64,000 bases of DNA from Rhizobium sp. CG5 (lineage in GTDB: Bacteria; Pseudomonadota; Alphaproteobacteria; Rhizobiales; Rhizobiaceae). Under the pieces are notes generated by a model that did not search any database, had not been told where the DNA came from, and worked only from the letters and a program-made list of their open reading frames with translations. Within the stretch, counting starts at the first letter, position 1; each line of letters opens with the position of its first letter. The DNA lies in NCBI RefSeq assembly GCF_023701945.1, contig NZ_JABAEF010000022.1, positions 31,672 through 95,671 of the forward strand, read 5' to 3'. A program made the position numbers and the translations under genes. Of this stretch, positions 35,020-48,168 are shown piece by piece.

Positions 35020-36234
35020 ATGGACAAGATCAAGGTTGCCAACCCGGTCGTCGATCTCGACGGCGACGAGATGACCCGCATCATCTGGCAGTTCATCAAG
35101 GAAAAGCTGATCCTGCCCTATCTCGACCTGGATATCGAATATTACGACCTTTCGGTTGAAAACCGCGACGCCACCAGCGACCAGGTCACCATCGATGCGG
35201 CCCATGCCATCAACAAGCACGGCGTCGGCATCAAGTGCGCGACGATCACGCCGGACGAACAGCGCGTCAAGGAATTCAACCTCAAGGAAATGTGGAAGAG
35301 CCCGAACGGCACGATCCGCAACATTCTCGGCGGCGTGATCTTCCGCGAGCCGATCATCTGCAAGAACGTGCCGCGCCTCGTTCCGGGCTGGACCCAGCCG
35401 ATCGTCGTCGGCCGCCACGCTTTCGGCGACCAGTACAAGGCCACCGACTTCAAATTCCCCGGCAAGGGCACGCTGACCATCAAGTTCGTGGGCGAAGACG
35501 GCGCGGTGATCGAGAAGGAAGTCTACAAGGCACCAGGCGCCGGCGTTGCGCTTGCCATGTACAACCTCGACGAATCGATCCGCGATTTCGCCCGCGCCTC
35601 GATGAACTACGGCCTGATGCGCAAGTGGCCGGTGTATCTGTCGACCAAGAACACCATCCTGAAGGCCTATGACGGCCGCTTCAAGGATATCTTCGAGGAA
35701 ATCTACCAGGCCGAATTCAAGACCGAATTCGAAGCCGCCGGCATCACTTACGAACATCGCCTGATCGACGACATGGTCGCCTCGGCGCTGAAATGGTCGG
35801 GCGGCTATATCTGGGCCTGCAAGAACTATGACGGCGACGTCCAGTCCGACACGGTGGCACAGGGCTTCGGCTCGCTCGGCCTGATGACCTCGGTCCTGCT
35901 GTCGCCGGACGGCCGCACGGTGGAAGCCGAAGCGGCGCACGGCACGGTGACGCGCCACTACCGCCAGCACCAGAAGGGCCAGGAAACCTCCACCAACTCG
36001 ATCGCCTCGATCTTCGCCTGGACGCGTGGCCTGGCGCACCGCGCCAAGCTCGACGACAATGCGGAACTGGCCAAGTTCTCCACGACGCTGGAAAAGGTCT
36101 GCATCGACACCGTCGAGGCCGGCTTCATGACCAAGGACCTGGCGCTGTTGATCGGCCCGGATCAGCCCTGGCTGTCGACCACCGCCTTCCTCGACAAGGT
36201 CGACGAGAACCTGCAGAAGGCGATGGCCGCTTAA
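35020..36234 (+). CDS. icd: isocitrate dehydrogenase, NADP-dependent
   Basis: TCA-cycle enzyme oxidising isocitrate to 2-oxoglutarate with NADP+ and Mg/Mn. The 404-residue protein is the eukaryote-like dimeric type: VANPVVDLDGDEMTRIIW at the start, SPNGTIRNILGG for substrate Ser/Asn/Arg binding, and the late AAHGTVTRHYRQHQKGQ. A strong promoter lies upstream and a UUCG-loop terminator downstream, so it is monocistronic. Confidence 0.97.
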   Translation: MDKIKVANPVVDLDGDEMTRIIWQFIKEKLILPYLDLDIEYYDLSVENRDATSDQVTIDAAHAINKHGVGIKCATITPDEQRVKEFNLKEMWKSPNGTIRNILGGVIFREPIICKNVPRLVPGWTQPIVVGRHAFGDQYKATDFKFPGKGTLTIKFVGEDGAVIEKEVYKAPGAGVALAMYNLDESIRDFARASMNYGLMRKWPVYLSTKNTILKAYDGRFKDIFEEIYQAEFKTEFEAAGITYEHRLIDDMVASALKWSGGYIWACKNYDGDVQSDTVAQGFGSLGLMTSVLLSPDGRTVEAEAAHGTVTRHYRQHQKGQETSTNSIASIFAWTRGLAHRAKLDDNAELAKFSTTLEKVCIDTVEAGFMTKDLALLIGPDQPWLSTTAFLDKVDENLQKAMAA

Positions 36235-36260
36235 ACCGCCATCCACTCGGCTTTCCACGA

Positions 36261-36285
36261 AACCCGGCTTCGGCCGGGTTTTTTT
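36261..36285 (+). terminator. Rho-independent terminator of icd
   Basis: AACCCGGC / GCCGGGTT stem with a TTCG tetraloop and a run of seven T, 27 bases after the stop. Confidence 0.92.
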
Positions 36286-36341
36286 GTGCGATTTTCGCCC
36301 AACAATCTTGATAGGTTGATCAAAGGCTGTTAGTGATTTTG

Positions 36342-36356
36342 GAACATAAGGGGAAC
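36342..36356. promoter_or_regulatory. candidate LexA/SOS box (GAAC-N7-GAAC)
   Basis: GAAC at 36342-36345 and GAAC at 36353-36356 with exactly seven bases between, the alphaproteobacterial SOS box pattern. It lies 17 bases before the GST start codon, inside a GGAACATAA direct repeat. Confidence 0.45.
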
Positions 36357-36372
36357 ATAACGAGGAGGCCTC

Positions 36373-36996
36373 ATGACCGAGACACTGGTCCTCTATACCA
36401 ATCCGATGTCACGCGGACGCATTGCGCGCTGGATGATCGAGGAAGTGGGCGTGCCATACCGCGCCGAGATCCTGCCATTTGGCCCGCCGATGAAGGCCGC
36501 GAACTATCGCGGTCTCAACCCGATGGGAAAGGTGCCGCTGGTGCGCCATGGCGAGGTGATCGTCACGGAATGTGCGGCGATCTGCAGCTATCTGGCCGAT
36601 GCCTTCCCGGACGCGGGCCTGGCGCCGCCGACCACGGTGCGCGGCAGCTATTACCGCTGGCTGTTCTTCGCGGCCGGGCCGCTCGAAGCTGCCGTGTCCA
36701 ACCGCAGCCTCGGCTTCGAGGTGCCGGCCGACAAACAAGGCATGATCGGCTACGGATCCTACGAGGATGTCATGGACACCCTGGAGATCGCCGTCTCGGC
36801 CAACCCTTACGTGGCGGGAAAGGCCTTTTCCGCCGCCGATGTCTATGTCGGCTCGCATATCGGCTGGGGCCTGCGCTTCGGCGGCATCGAGAAACGCCCG
36901 GCCTTCGTGGACTATCTGGCACGGGTCAGCGAACGGCCGGCCTTCAAGCGCGCCAATGCGCTGGACGATGCGGCCATGGCGCAGGTGGCCGGCTGA
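36373..36996 (+). CDS. glutathione S-transferase family protein
   Basis: Cytosolic protein of 207 residues: N-terminal thioredoxin-like domain (LVLYTNPMSRGRIARWMIEE, then GKVPLVRHGEVIVTECAAIC with the glutathione-binding pattern) and an all-helical C-terminal domain ending in FSAADVYVGSHIGWGL. Active-site Ser/Cys: MSRGR is the probable catalytic Ser position. The start has an ideal GAGGAGG five bases upstream. The substrate is unknown. The possible SOS box upstream would link it to DNA damage or stress. Confidence 0.9.
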   Translation: MTETLVLYTNPMSRGRIARWMIEEVGVPYRAEILPFGPPMKAANYRGLNPMGKVPLVRHGEVIVTECAAICSYLADAFPDAGLAPPTTVRGSYYRWLFFAAGPLEAAVSNRSLGFEVPADKQGMIGYGSYEDVMDTLEIAVSANPYVAGKAFSAADVYVGSHIGWGLRFGGIEKRPAFVDYLARVSERPAFKRANALDDAAMAQVAG

Positions 36997-37180
36997 CGGC
37001 TGGCGGCTGATTGAGACCGCACGGTCGTTTGTCGGCGATGGCTGAGGAGGATGGGTTGTCGATCCTCGCCAGTCGCGTCGAGCCCGCCGGACGCATTGCC
37101 AAATCGCCGGATTCAGGCTCCTATGGTCCGACCGGCCGGGGGGACTGCCGGGATGCCCGCAAACCGAGGCGCCTGACGCC

Positions 37181-38854
37181 ATGCAATCCATTCTTGTGCC
37201 GAAGCTCGTCAGCGTTTTCCAGGAAGGATACAGTCTGCCGCGGCTGCGGGCCGATGCGATTGCCGGCCTGACGGTTGCCATCGTGGCACTGCCGCTCTCC
37301 ATGGCGATTGCCATCGCCTCGGGCGTGACGCCGGATCGCGGCCTTTACACCGCCATTGTCGGCGGTTTCCTGGTCTCGCTGCTCGGCGGCAGCCGGCACC
37401 AGATCGGTGGGCCGGCCGGCGCCTTCATCGTGCTGGTGGCCGCCACCGTGTCGCGGCACGGCGTCGACGGGCTGGTGCTGGCCACCGCCATGGCCGGCCT
37501 GATGCTGATGGCGGCGGGATTCTTTCGGCTCGGCACCTATATCAAGTTCATCCCCTACCCCGTCACGGTCGGCTTTACCGCCGGCATCGCGGTGATCATC
37601 TTTGCCAGCCAGATCAGCGAGCTGTTCGGTCTGCAGCTGGCGGGAAAGGAGCCGGGACCGATCATCGACAAGCTGTTGGCGCTCATCGGCGCCTACCGGA
37701 CGGTCAACCCGGCCGCGGTTGGCATTGCTGCGCTGACGATCGGCACGATCCTGATCCTGCGCCGTCTGCGGCCGAGCTGGCCAGGCCTGCTGATCGCCGT
37801 CGGTCTTGCCTCGGTTGCCGCTGCCGTGCTTGGCCTGCCGGTCGACACGATCGGCACGCGCTTCGGCGGCATCCCGCGCGGCCTGCCCGTGCCGGCTTTG
37901 CCGCACGTTTCCCTGGATCTGGCCAGCGCCGTCCTGCCGGATGCCATCGCGTTTGCCCTGCTCGGCGCCATCGAATCCCTGCTGTCGGCCGTGGTCGCCG
38001 ACGGGATGACCGGCCGGCGGCATCGCTCCAATATGGAACTGGTGGCTCAAGGGATTGCCAATATCGGCTCGGCGCTGTTTGGCGGCATCTGCGTCACCGG
38101 CACCATTGCCCGCACCGCTACCAATGTGCGGGCCGGCGCCGTCAGCCCGGTCTCCGGCATGCTGCATGCAGGCTTCCTGCTGCTGTTCATGGTGATCGCG
38201 GCGCCGCTGGCGAGCTTCATCCCGCTGTCGGCGCTGGCCGGCGTGCTGGCGGTCGTTGCCTGGAACATGGTGGAAAAGCCCGCCTTTGCCGCCCTGATGC
38301 GCAGTTCCGGCGGCGATACGGTCGTGCTGCTGGTCACCTTCCTGCTGGTTATCTTCCGCGACCTGACCGAAGGCATCGTCGTCGGTTTCGCGCTGGGGGC
38401 GCTGCTGTTCATCGACCGCATGGGAAAAAGCGTCACCGTCACGCCGCACAGCCAGACCGACGATGAGGCCGAGACGCAAGCAGACGAAGACCGGGAGCGG
38501 CCCGTCGACAATACCGACAGCGATACCGTGATCTACCGCATCGGCGGCGCCTTCTTCTTCGGCGCGGCCGCCACTGTCGGCTCGGTGCTCGACCGGATCG
38601 CCGACCAGTACCGCAATTTCGTGCTGGATTGCTCGAATGTCTCCTTCATGGATTCCACCGCCGCCAATGTCATCGAAGGCACGATCCGCAAGGCGGAAAA
38701 GGCAGGCGTCGCGGTCTATATCGCCGGCGCCGGAGCGGACCTGCGCCGGCTGCTGGAGGCGCACGACGTCGTGGCACCGCGGGTCACCTATGTGGATGAT
38801 ATTGCAGCGGCGCGCGCCGACATCCGGATGCGCCGGCCGGCAGCAGCTGAGTAA
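37181..38854 (+). CDS. SulP family anion transporter with STAS domain
   Basis: Inner-membrane transporter of 557 residues: about 11-12 helices (residues 20-425) followed by a cytosolic STAS domain (about 450-550). Family features are LRADAIAGLTVAIVALPLSMAIA, GPAGAFIVLVAATV and ESLLSAVVADG. The STAS core has VLDCSNVSFMDSTAANVIEG, whose Ser is the usual phospho-acceptor position. Sulfate, bicarbonate or dicarboxylate are possible substrates. It has a single-gene setting. Confidence 0.92.
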   Translation: MQSILVPKLVSVFQEGYSLPRLRADAIAGLTVAIVALPLSMAIAIASGVTPDRGLYTAIVGGFLVSLLGGSRHQIGGPAGAFIVLVAATVSRHGVDGLVLATAMAGLMLMAAGFFRLGTYIKFIPYPVTVGFTAGIAVIIFASQISELFGLQLAGKEPGPIIDKLLALIGAYRTVNPAAVGIAALTIGTILILRRLRPSWPGLLIAVGLASVAAAVLGLPVDTIGTRFGGIPRGLPVPALPHVSLDLASAVLPDAIAFALLGAIESLLSAVVADGMTGRRHRSNMELVAQGIANIGSALFGGICVTGTIARTATNVRAGAVSPVSGMLHAGFLLLFMVIAAPLASFIPLSALAGVLAVVAWNMVEKPAFAALMRSSGGDTVVLLVTFLLVIFRDLTEGIVVGFALGALLFIDRMGKSVTVTPHSQTDDEAETQADEDRERPVDNTDSDTVIYRIGGAFFFGAAATVGSVLDRIADQYRNFVLDCSNVSFMDSTAANVIEGTIRKAEKAGVAVYIAGAGADLRRLLEAHDVVAPRVTYVDDIAAARADIRMRRPAAAE

Positions 38855-38919
38855 GAACGCGCCACCGACCAGTGGGCCAAAGGCATCAGACTGCCGGCAC
38901 AGTGCGCCAATCTCCCCTT

Positions 38920-38996
38920 CGTCATGGTCGGGCTTGACCCGACCATCGATAACCCGTTGAAAGATATGGATCCTCGGCTCAAGGCCGAGGATGACG
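38920..38996. repeat. REP-like element with two hairpins
   Basis: A 77-base element bounded by CGTCAT and its inverse ATGACG. It holds two perfect hairpins: ATGGTCGGG-N5-CCCGACCAT (38924-38946) and ATCCTCGGC-N5-GCCGAGGAT (38970-38992). It resembles the intergenic palindromes common in Rhizobiales. It lies between the convergent SulP and alaS genes and may also end their transcripts. The remaining bases of this gap show nothing else. Confidence 0.75.
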
Positions 38997-39101
38997 CGAA
39001 GAGGCTAAACGTCTTTTCATCAAACACACGCCTCCGCCCGGTCGGTCGAAGGCGTTGTTATCGATCGTCCATCGCAGGCCTGCACGGCAGCGCCGCGAAA
39101 A

Positions 39102-41765
<2,664 letters not shown>

Positions 41766-41855
41766 GTCATGCCCTTTTATGCGTCCGGATGCCGGACAGA
41801 CGTCAAAAATCAATGGCTTTTATCGGCTGCCATCGGCACTGTCCAGCCACGCCAC

Positions 41856-41891
41856 GCAAAACCGGCCATACATCGCTCGATATATGGCCGG
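41856..41891 (-). terminator. probable terminator of recA
   Basis: Nine-bp arms CCGGCCATA / TATGGCCGG (41862-41870 and 41883-41891) followed on the minus strand by TTTT, 42 bases beyond the recA stop. Confidence 0.7.
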
Positions 41892-41933
41892 CCAGCATCA
41901 AAGTCAGGGTCTTATCGGCCAATGCCGGCGGAC

Positions 41934-43022
<1,089 letters not shown>

Positions 43023-43081
43023 TTGATCCACCTTTAGGTTATTGAAGCCGCGGAGGCAATGAAGCTGTCTGTGGATGTTTT

Positions 43082-43096
43082 GTACATGATTTGTTC
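43082..43096 (-). promoter_or_regulatory. SOS box of recA
   Basis: On the minus strand GAAC-N7-GTAC, one mismatch from the alphaproteobacterial LexA consensus GAAC-N7-GAAC, 60 bases upstream of the recA ATG. The location supports the call. Confidence 0.55.
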
Positions 43097-43267
43097 CGGT
43101 TTGGCAAGTCCCCATCAACACCCTGATTTCAATGGGAATTCCATGGCGTGTTCACGAAACGTCTCGACCGGTCCGCAGCGCGGTCGTCAAGGACCACCCG
43201 CAGAGGGTGATCGGCGCTCGGGACGGGGCGCGATTCGGATTTTCCATGGTCTTCAGGGATGGCTTCG

Positions 43268-44212
43268 ATGAGCGGCGGCATCCTGGTTTTCGGTGGGGCG
43301 CATGTCGACAGACGGGGCCGGATCCATGGTGCGACCGTGCCCGGCGCCAGCAATCCCGGTCATTTCCTGGAAGAGCCCGGTGGCGGCGCCTTCAATGCCG
43401 CCCGGGCGCTCGCACGGCTTCAACACCGCACCGTGATGATATCGCCGAGGGGCGGCGATGCGGCCGGTGCGCAGGTGTCGGCGGCGGCGCTCAGCGCCGG
43501 GATCGACGATCGGCCCTTCGTGTTTCTCGACCGGGCCACGCCGAGCTATACGGCGATCCTGGAGCGTGACGGCAATCTGGTGGTCGCCATTGCCGACATG
43601 GATCTCTACCGGATGTTTTCACCGCGCCGCCTCAAGGTGCGTGCCGTGCGCGAGGCGATGTCTGCGGCCGGTGCCATCCTGTGCGATGCCAATCTTCCGG
43701 ACGACACGCTGACGGCGATCACAAAAGCTGCCCGCGCCGAACAGATGCCGGTGTTTGCCATTGCCATCTCGCCGGTCAAGGTTCTGCATTTCCGCGCCAG
43801 TCTCGAAGGCCTGGATCTGCTGTTCATGAACGGCGCGGAGGCCGCATCCCTTGCCGGACGCCGGCCGGACGAACCCGGCGGCTGGCCGGCTCTGCTGCGC
43901 GCCGAAGGCTTGAGATCCGGCGTGATCACCAGCGGTGCACAGGCCGTCATCGCCTTTGACGAAACGTCGGCCTTCCGCCTGGCCCCGCCGCCGCTGGAGT
44001 GCATTGCCGATGTGACCGGCGCCGGAGACGGGCTGGCGGCCGGAACGATTGCCGGCCTGATGGCCGGCCTGCCGCTCAATCAGGCGCTTCGCCGCGGCGC
44101 GGCGCTGGCAGCGCTGACGCTGGAATCGCGCCATGCCACGGCCGAAAACCTTTCGCCGGCCCTGCTCGAAAGCCGAGTTGCTCTTGTGCCGGAGCCCGAA
44201 TTGCTGTCATGA
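43268..44212 (+). CDS. psuK: PfkB family kinase, probable pseudouridine kinase
   Basis: Sugar/nucleoside kinase of 314 residues. The PfkB C-terminal signature is DVTGAGDGLAAG with the catalytic Asp. The N-terminal part (ILVFGGAHVDRRGRIHG) and EEPGGGAFNAARALARL are the substrate-binding glycines. The next gene, 28 bases on, is psuG, so pseudouridine is the probable substrate (pseudouridine to pseudouridine 5'-phosphate). The ATG at 43268 has AGGG nine bases upstream. Confidence 0.85.
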   Translation: MSGGILVFGGAHVDRRGRIHGATVPGASNPGHFLEEPGGGAFNAARALARLQHRTVMISPRGGDAAGAQVSAAALSAGIDDRPFVFLDRATPSYTAILERDGNLVVAIADMDLYRMFSPRRLKVRAVREAMSAAGAILCDANLPDDTLTAITKAARAEQMPVFAIAISPVKVLHFRASLEGLDLLFMNGAEAASLAGRRPDEPGGWPALLRAEGLRSGVITSGAQAVIAFDETSAFRLAPPPLECIADVTGAGDGLAAGTIAGLMAGLPLNQALRRGAALAALTLESRHATAENLSPALLESRVALVPEPELLS

Positions 44213-44240
44213 GACACCACTAGCAACCCATGGACACCCT

Positions 44241-45164
44241 ATGACCAGAGCCATTTCCCCCCTGCTGCCCATCGTCTATTCGGCGGAAGTCACTGCCGCC
44301 AAGACGCGCGGCGCGCCGATCGTCGCGCTGGAATCGACCATCATCACCCATGGCATGCCTTATCCCGGCAATCTCGACATGGCGCTCAGCGTCGAAGAGA
44401 TCATTCGCCAGCAGGGCGCCGTTCCGGCGACCATCGCGGTGATCGACGGCGTGCTGCATATCGGCCTGGAGCCAGATGTCATCAAGGCGCTGGCGCAGAT
44501 GACCGACGTGATGAAGCTTTCGCGGGCCGATCTTGCCTTTGCCATTGCCGAGCGGCGCTCCGGCGCCACCACGGTCGCGGCAACCATGATCGCCGCCGCC
44601 AGGGCCGGCATTTCGGTGTTTGCGACCGGCGGCATCGGCGGCGTGCATCGCGGCGCCGAGGAAAGCTTCGACATTTCGGCTGATCTGGAAGAACTGGCCC
44701 GCACCGCCGTCATCGTCGTTTCGGCCGGCCCCAAGGCCATTCTCGACATTCCGAAAACCCTGGAAGTTCTGGAAACGCGCGGCGTTCCTGTTGTCACCTA
44801 TGATAGCGAAGACTTCCCGGCCTTCTGGTCGCGCAGCTCGGGTCTCAAAAGCCCGCTGTCGGTGGCAAGCCCGGCAGCGATCGCCAATTTCCAGAAGGTC
44901 CGCGGCCAGCTCGGCATCGACGGCGGCATGCTGATTGCCAATCCCGTGCCGGAGGAATTCGAGATCGCCCGCGAGGAAATGGAAATCTATATCGGCCGGG
45001 CGCTGGCCAATGCCGAGCGCGAAGACGTTACCGGCAAGGACGTCACGCCCTATCTGCTCGACAATCTCTTCCACCTGACCGATGGCCGCAGCCTGAAGAC
45101 CAATATCGCTCTGGTCGAGAACAATGCGCGCCTGGCCGCCGAAATCGCCGTGGCGATGATCTGA
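44241..45164 (+). CDS. psuG: pseudouridine-5'-phosphate glycosidase
   Basis: Splits pseudouridine 5'-phosphate to uracil and ribose 5-phosphate (307 residues). Typical blocks are VALESTIITHGMPYPGN, AVIDGVLHIGLE, FATGGIGGVHRGAEESFDIS and GGMLIANPVPEEFEI. With psuK it forms a complete pseudouridine salvage pair. No nucleoside transporter is encoded nearby. A terminator follows. Confidence 0.95.
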   Translation: MTRAISPLLPIVYSAEVTAAKTRGAPIVALESTIITHGMPYPGNLDMALSVEEIIRQQGAVPATIAVIDGVLHIGLEPDVIKALAQMTDVMKLSRADLAFAIAERRSGATTVAATMIAAARAGISVFATGGIGGVHRGAEESFDISADLEELARTAVIVVSAGPKAILDIPKTLEVLETRGVPVVTYDSEDFPAFWSRSSGLKSPLSVASPAAIANFQKVRGQLGIDGGMLIANPVPEEFEIAREEMEIYIGRALANAEREDVTGKDVTPYLLDNLFHLTDGRSLKTNIALVENNARLAAEIAVAMI

Positions 45165-45192
45165 CGAACAGGAAGACCTGAACAAACACCAG

Positions 45193-45228
45193 CGCCGCGG
45201 ACGGGATGAAACCCGCCGCGGCGTTTTT
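45193..45228 (+). terminator. Rho-independent terminator of psuG
   Basis: CGCCGCGG / CCGCGGCG outer stem, continued by CGGG / CCCG after a bulged A, with a six-base loop and TTTTT. It ends 13 bases before the convergent cckA stop. Confidence 0.8.
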
Positions 45229-45240
45229 CATGTCAAAGCC

Positions 45241-47862
45241 TCAGGCGTCGAGCATTTCGCGCACCGCGACGGCCAGCTGCTTCAGCGAGAAGGGCTTTGG
45301 CAGGAAGCCGAACTTGGCGTCGGCCGGCAGGTTGCGGGCAAAGGCGTCTTCCGCATAGCCCGAGACGAAGATGAACTTCATGTCCGGATAGTCCTTGCGC
45401 AATTCGCGCAGCAGCGACGGGCCGTCCATTTCCGGCATCACCACGTCGGAGACGACGATATCCACCGCGCCGTTCAGTTCCGCCATGATCTCTAGCGCCT
45501 CGACGCCCGATCCGGCCTCGTGGACCGTGTAGCCGCGGGTCTCCAGCATGCGCTTGCCGCCGCGGCGCACCGCTTCCTCGTCCTCGACCAACAGCACGAC
45601 GGCCGATTTGCCGGTGAGGTCGGCTGGTTCCTTTTCCGAACCGCTGTTGGAGGAACTCGCGATCGCCGGTGTCGCCTGCGCCTCTGTGGTCGGATCGAGC
45701 GGACCCAGCCGATCTTCGGGCACCGCTTCCATCACATGGCGCGGCAGGAAGACCCGAAACGCGGTACCCTTGCCGACCTCGGAATCGGTGAAGATATAGC
45801 CGCCGGACTGCTTGATGATGCCGTAGACCATGGCCAGTCCCAGCCCGGTGCCCTTGCCGACATCCTTGGTGGTGAAGAAGGGCTCGAAGATCTTGTCGAG
45901 AATTTCAGGCGCGATGCCGGTGCCGGTATCGGCCACCTCGACCAGCACGAATTCCTCGTCCGGCAGCAGCCGATAGTTGAAGGCGGCGGCCTGAAGCGGG
46001 CTGACATTGCGGGTGCTCAGCGTAATGGTGCCGCCGTCCGGCATGGCGTCGCGGGCATTGACGCAGAGATTGATCAGCACCTGCTCGAACTGCGACAGGT
46101 CCGCCTTGACCGGCCAGAGATCCCGTCCGTAGTCGACCTTCAGCTTGACATTGGTGCCCGAAATCAGCCGATCGACCAGCATGCGCAGGTCGCCGATCAC
46201 GTCGGTCAGATTGAGCACGGTCGGCCGCATGGTCTGCTTGCGCGAAAAGGCCAGCAGTTGGCGGACCAGAACGGCGGCGCGGTTGGCATTGCGCTTGATT
46301 TCCATCAGGTCGGCGAAGCTGGCATCGGCTGGGCGCGCCTGCAGCAGCAGATGATCGGAGGACAGCAGGATGGCCGTCAGCACATTGTTGAAATCATGGG
46401 CGATGCCGCCCGCCAGCGTGCCGACAGCATTCATCTTCTGCGTCTGGGCCATCTGGGTTTCCAGGGCCTTCTGGTCGGTGACATCGACGGCATAGACGAT
46501 GGCCGCCTCTTCGGGCGCCTCGTCGCTCTGGTCGATCACCGCGTTGACGTAGAAGCGGAAATACCTGAGGTCGTTGGTCGGGTGGCGGGAATCGATCGGG
46601 GCGATATCGACCTGACGGTCGCGCGCCGAGGCCAGCGCCTGGGCAAAACGCTCGCGGTCGCTGTCGTGGAAGATCACCTCGAGGTGGACGCGGCGCTCGA
46701 CGTCGTCACGCGATACGATGTCGGAGAACAGTTTCAGGAACGGCGCATTGGTCCTCAGAATCCGGCCTTCGCCGTCCACCGAGGCAATGGCCATCGGGGT
46801 ATTGTTGAAAAACCGGGTGAAGCGCATCGAAGCGACGGAGTCCGAGCGGTCGGCAGCGCCGCCCTCCTGCCGCGCCAGCACGATCGTCCGGCTTTCGCCA
46901 GGCGCGCCATCACGGGCCGAGCGCACCCGGTGCACCAGCCGTGCCGGAAAGCTGCGGCCGTCGACGCGGCGCAGGTCGAGATCGAGGGTTTCGGTCTTCG
47001 ACAGGCCGGGTTCGGCCTGCACCGACTGGATCAGCGCCATGCCCTCGCCGGCCACCAGATCGGCGATATAGATCGAGCCCGGCGAAAACTGGGTGAGATC
47101 GATGCCCAGCCATTCGGCAAGCGTAGCATTCAGATAGAAGATCTCGCCCTTGCGCCCGGCGGAAAAGAAGCCGGCCGGCGCGTGATCCAGATAATCGATG
47201 GCGTTCTGCAATTCCTTGAAGAAGCGCTCCTGGTCGTCGCGCTCCGAGGTGATGTCGGCGATCTGCCAGATATGCAGGGTGCGATGGGCGGCATCGCCGT
47301 CCAAGAGCCGCGCCTTCAGGCGGTACCAGTGGGCGCCGGAGCCATTGTCGGAAAACAGGCCGAGCGGCTTCAGCAGCCGGAACTCTTCCGACCCCTCCTT
47401 GCCTTCGCGCAGGTTGTTGGTCAGCCGGTAAAGTGCCTCGCCGGCCTCGCGGTGGCGCGACAGCAGGGCTTCCAGCGTCTGGACTTCGGTCGCCTTGCGG
47501 GCCCCCGTCATGCGGCCATAGGCGGCATTGGCGTAGATGATGCGACCCTTGTCGTCGGCCACCAGCGCACCTTCCGGCAGGGTGTCGAGGAAATTGCGGC
47601 CAAGCCCGTCCGTCTGGGTCTGCGGCATGACCTCGATGAAGCCGATGATCGCCGAGACGAGAAAGAAGATGCCGACCATGGCCAGGATGCCGAGGACGCC
47701 GAGCACCACTTCGTTTTCCAGCGAATCCTTGAAGACCACGAAGGAGGTGGCTGCCGCGAGAAGAACGACCGCCAGCACGATGATGCGCATCGCCGCGCCG
47801 GAACGGGCCCGGCGATCCACCAGTGGCCCTGCACTCTCGTCGGCCTGCCGCTTTGTCGTCAT
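45241..47862 (-). CDS. cckA: cell-cycle hybrid histidine kinase CckA
   Basis: Membrane sensor kinase of 873 residues. It has two N-terminal transmembrane helices (about 25-75), PAS-type domains between about 90 and 465, a HisKA domain with phospho-His at about 489 (GGIAHDFNNVLTA), an ATPase domain (DTGTGIAPEILDKIFEPFF) and a C-terminal receiver with phospho-Asp near 806 (VVSDVVMPEMDG). In this class CckA passes phosphate through ChpT to CtrA and CpdR and controls the cell cycle. It is divergent from the FliO-like gene. Confidence 0.94.
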   Translation of the reverse strand: MTTKRQADESAGPLVDRRARSGAAMRIIVLAVVLLAAATSFVVFKDSLENEVVLGVLGILAMVGIFFLVSAIIGFIEVMPQTQTDGLGRNFLDTLPEGALVADDKGRIIYANAAYGRMTGARKATEVQTLEALLSRHREAGEALYRLTNNLREGKEGSEEFRLLKPLGLFSDNGSGAHWYRLKARLLDGDAAHRTLHIWQIADITSERDDQERFFKELQNAIDYLDHAPAGFFSAGRKGEIFYLNATLAEWLGIDLTQFSPGSIYIADLVAGEGMALIQSVQAEPGLSKTETLDLDLRRVDGRSFPARLVHRVRSARDGAPGESRTIVLARQEGGAADRSDSVASMRFTRFFNNTPMAIASVDGEGRILRTNAPFLKLFSDIVSRDDVERRVHLEVIFHDSDRERFAQALASARDRQVDIAPIDSRHPTNDLRYFRFYVNAVIDQSDEAPEEAAIVYAVDVTDQKALETQMAQTQKMNAVGTLAGGIAHDFNNVLTAILLSSDHLLLQARPADASFADLMEIKRNANRAAVLVRQLLAFSRKQTMRPTVLNLTDVIGDLRMLVDRLISGTNVKLKVDYGRDLWPVKADLSQFEQVLINLCVNARDAMPDGGTITLSTRNVSPLQAAAFNYRLLPDEEFVLVEVADTGTGIAPEILDKIFEPFFTTKDVGKGTGLGLAMVYGIIKQSGGYIFTDSEVGKGTAFRVFLPRHVMEAVPEDRLGPLDPTTEAQATPAIASSSNSGSEKEPADLTGKSAVVLLVEDEEAVRRGGKRMLETRGYTVHEAGSGVEALEIMAELNGAVDIVVSDVVMPEMDGPSLLRELRKDYPDMKFIFVSGYAEDAFARNLPADAKFGFLPKPFSLKQLAVAVREMLDA

Positions 47863-48168
47863 ACGCCCCTCGCTGGTGGTCCGATACGCACCCTGTCGAT
47901 CCGAATGGTCGGATTAAAGGGAATCGGCCTTGTCACAATACCCTTAGCAATTTGCAACTGGCGCAAAAAGCTCCGGCAGGGCACAAACAGACCGTCAATA
48001 CACAGGCAATACGTAAGCAGTCCCATAGGATCGCCGCATTTGGCGTGAATCTTTGGAATGGCCTCGCCCGTGCCAAATACAATGATCGCTGGACAACGAT
48101 CGCATTGCCTTGCTTGAACGACGGAAAAGTCGTTCTAGTACATAAACATGAGATAGGAGCCCGGGACA
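47863..48168. other. divergent intergenic region cckA / fliO-like
   Basis: 306 bases without a gene. A perfect hairpin GAACGAC-N6-GTCGTTC (48116-48135) coincides with the spacer of a possible promoter CTTGAA-N17-TAGTAC (48113-48141) for the FliO-like gene, so it may be an operator or leader structure. On the cckA side I see no clear promoter and no CtrA box. Confidence 0.4.
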
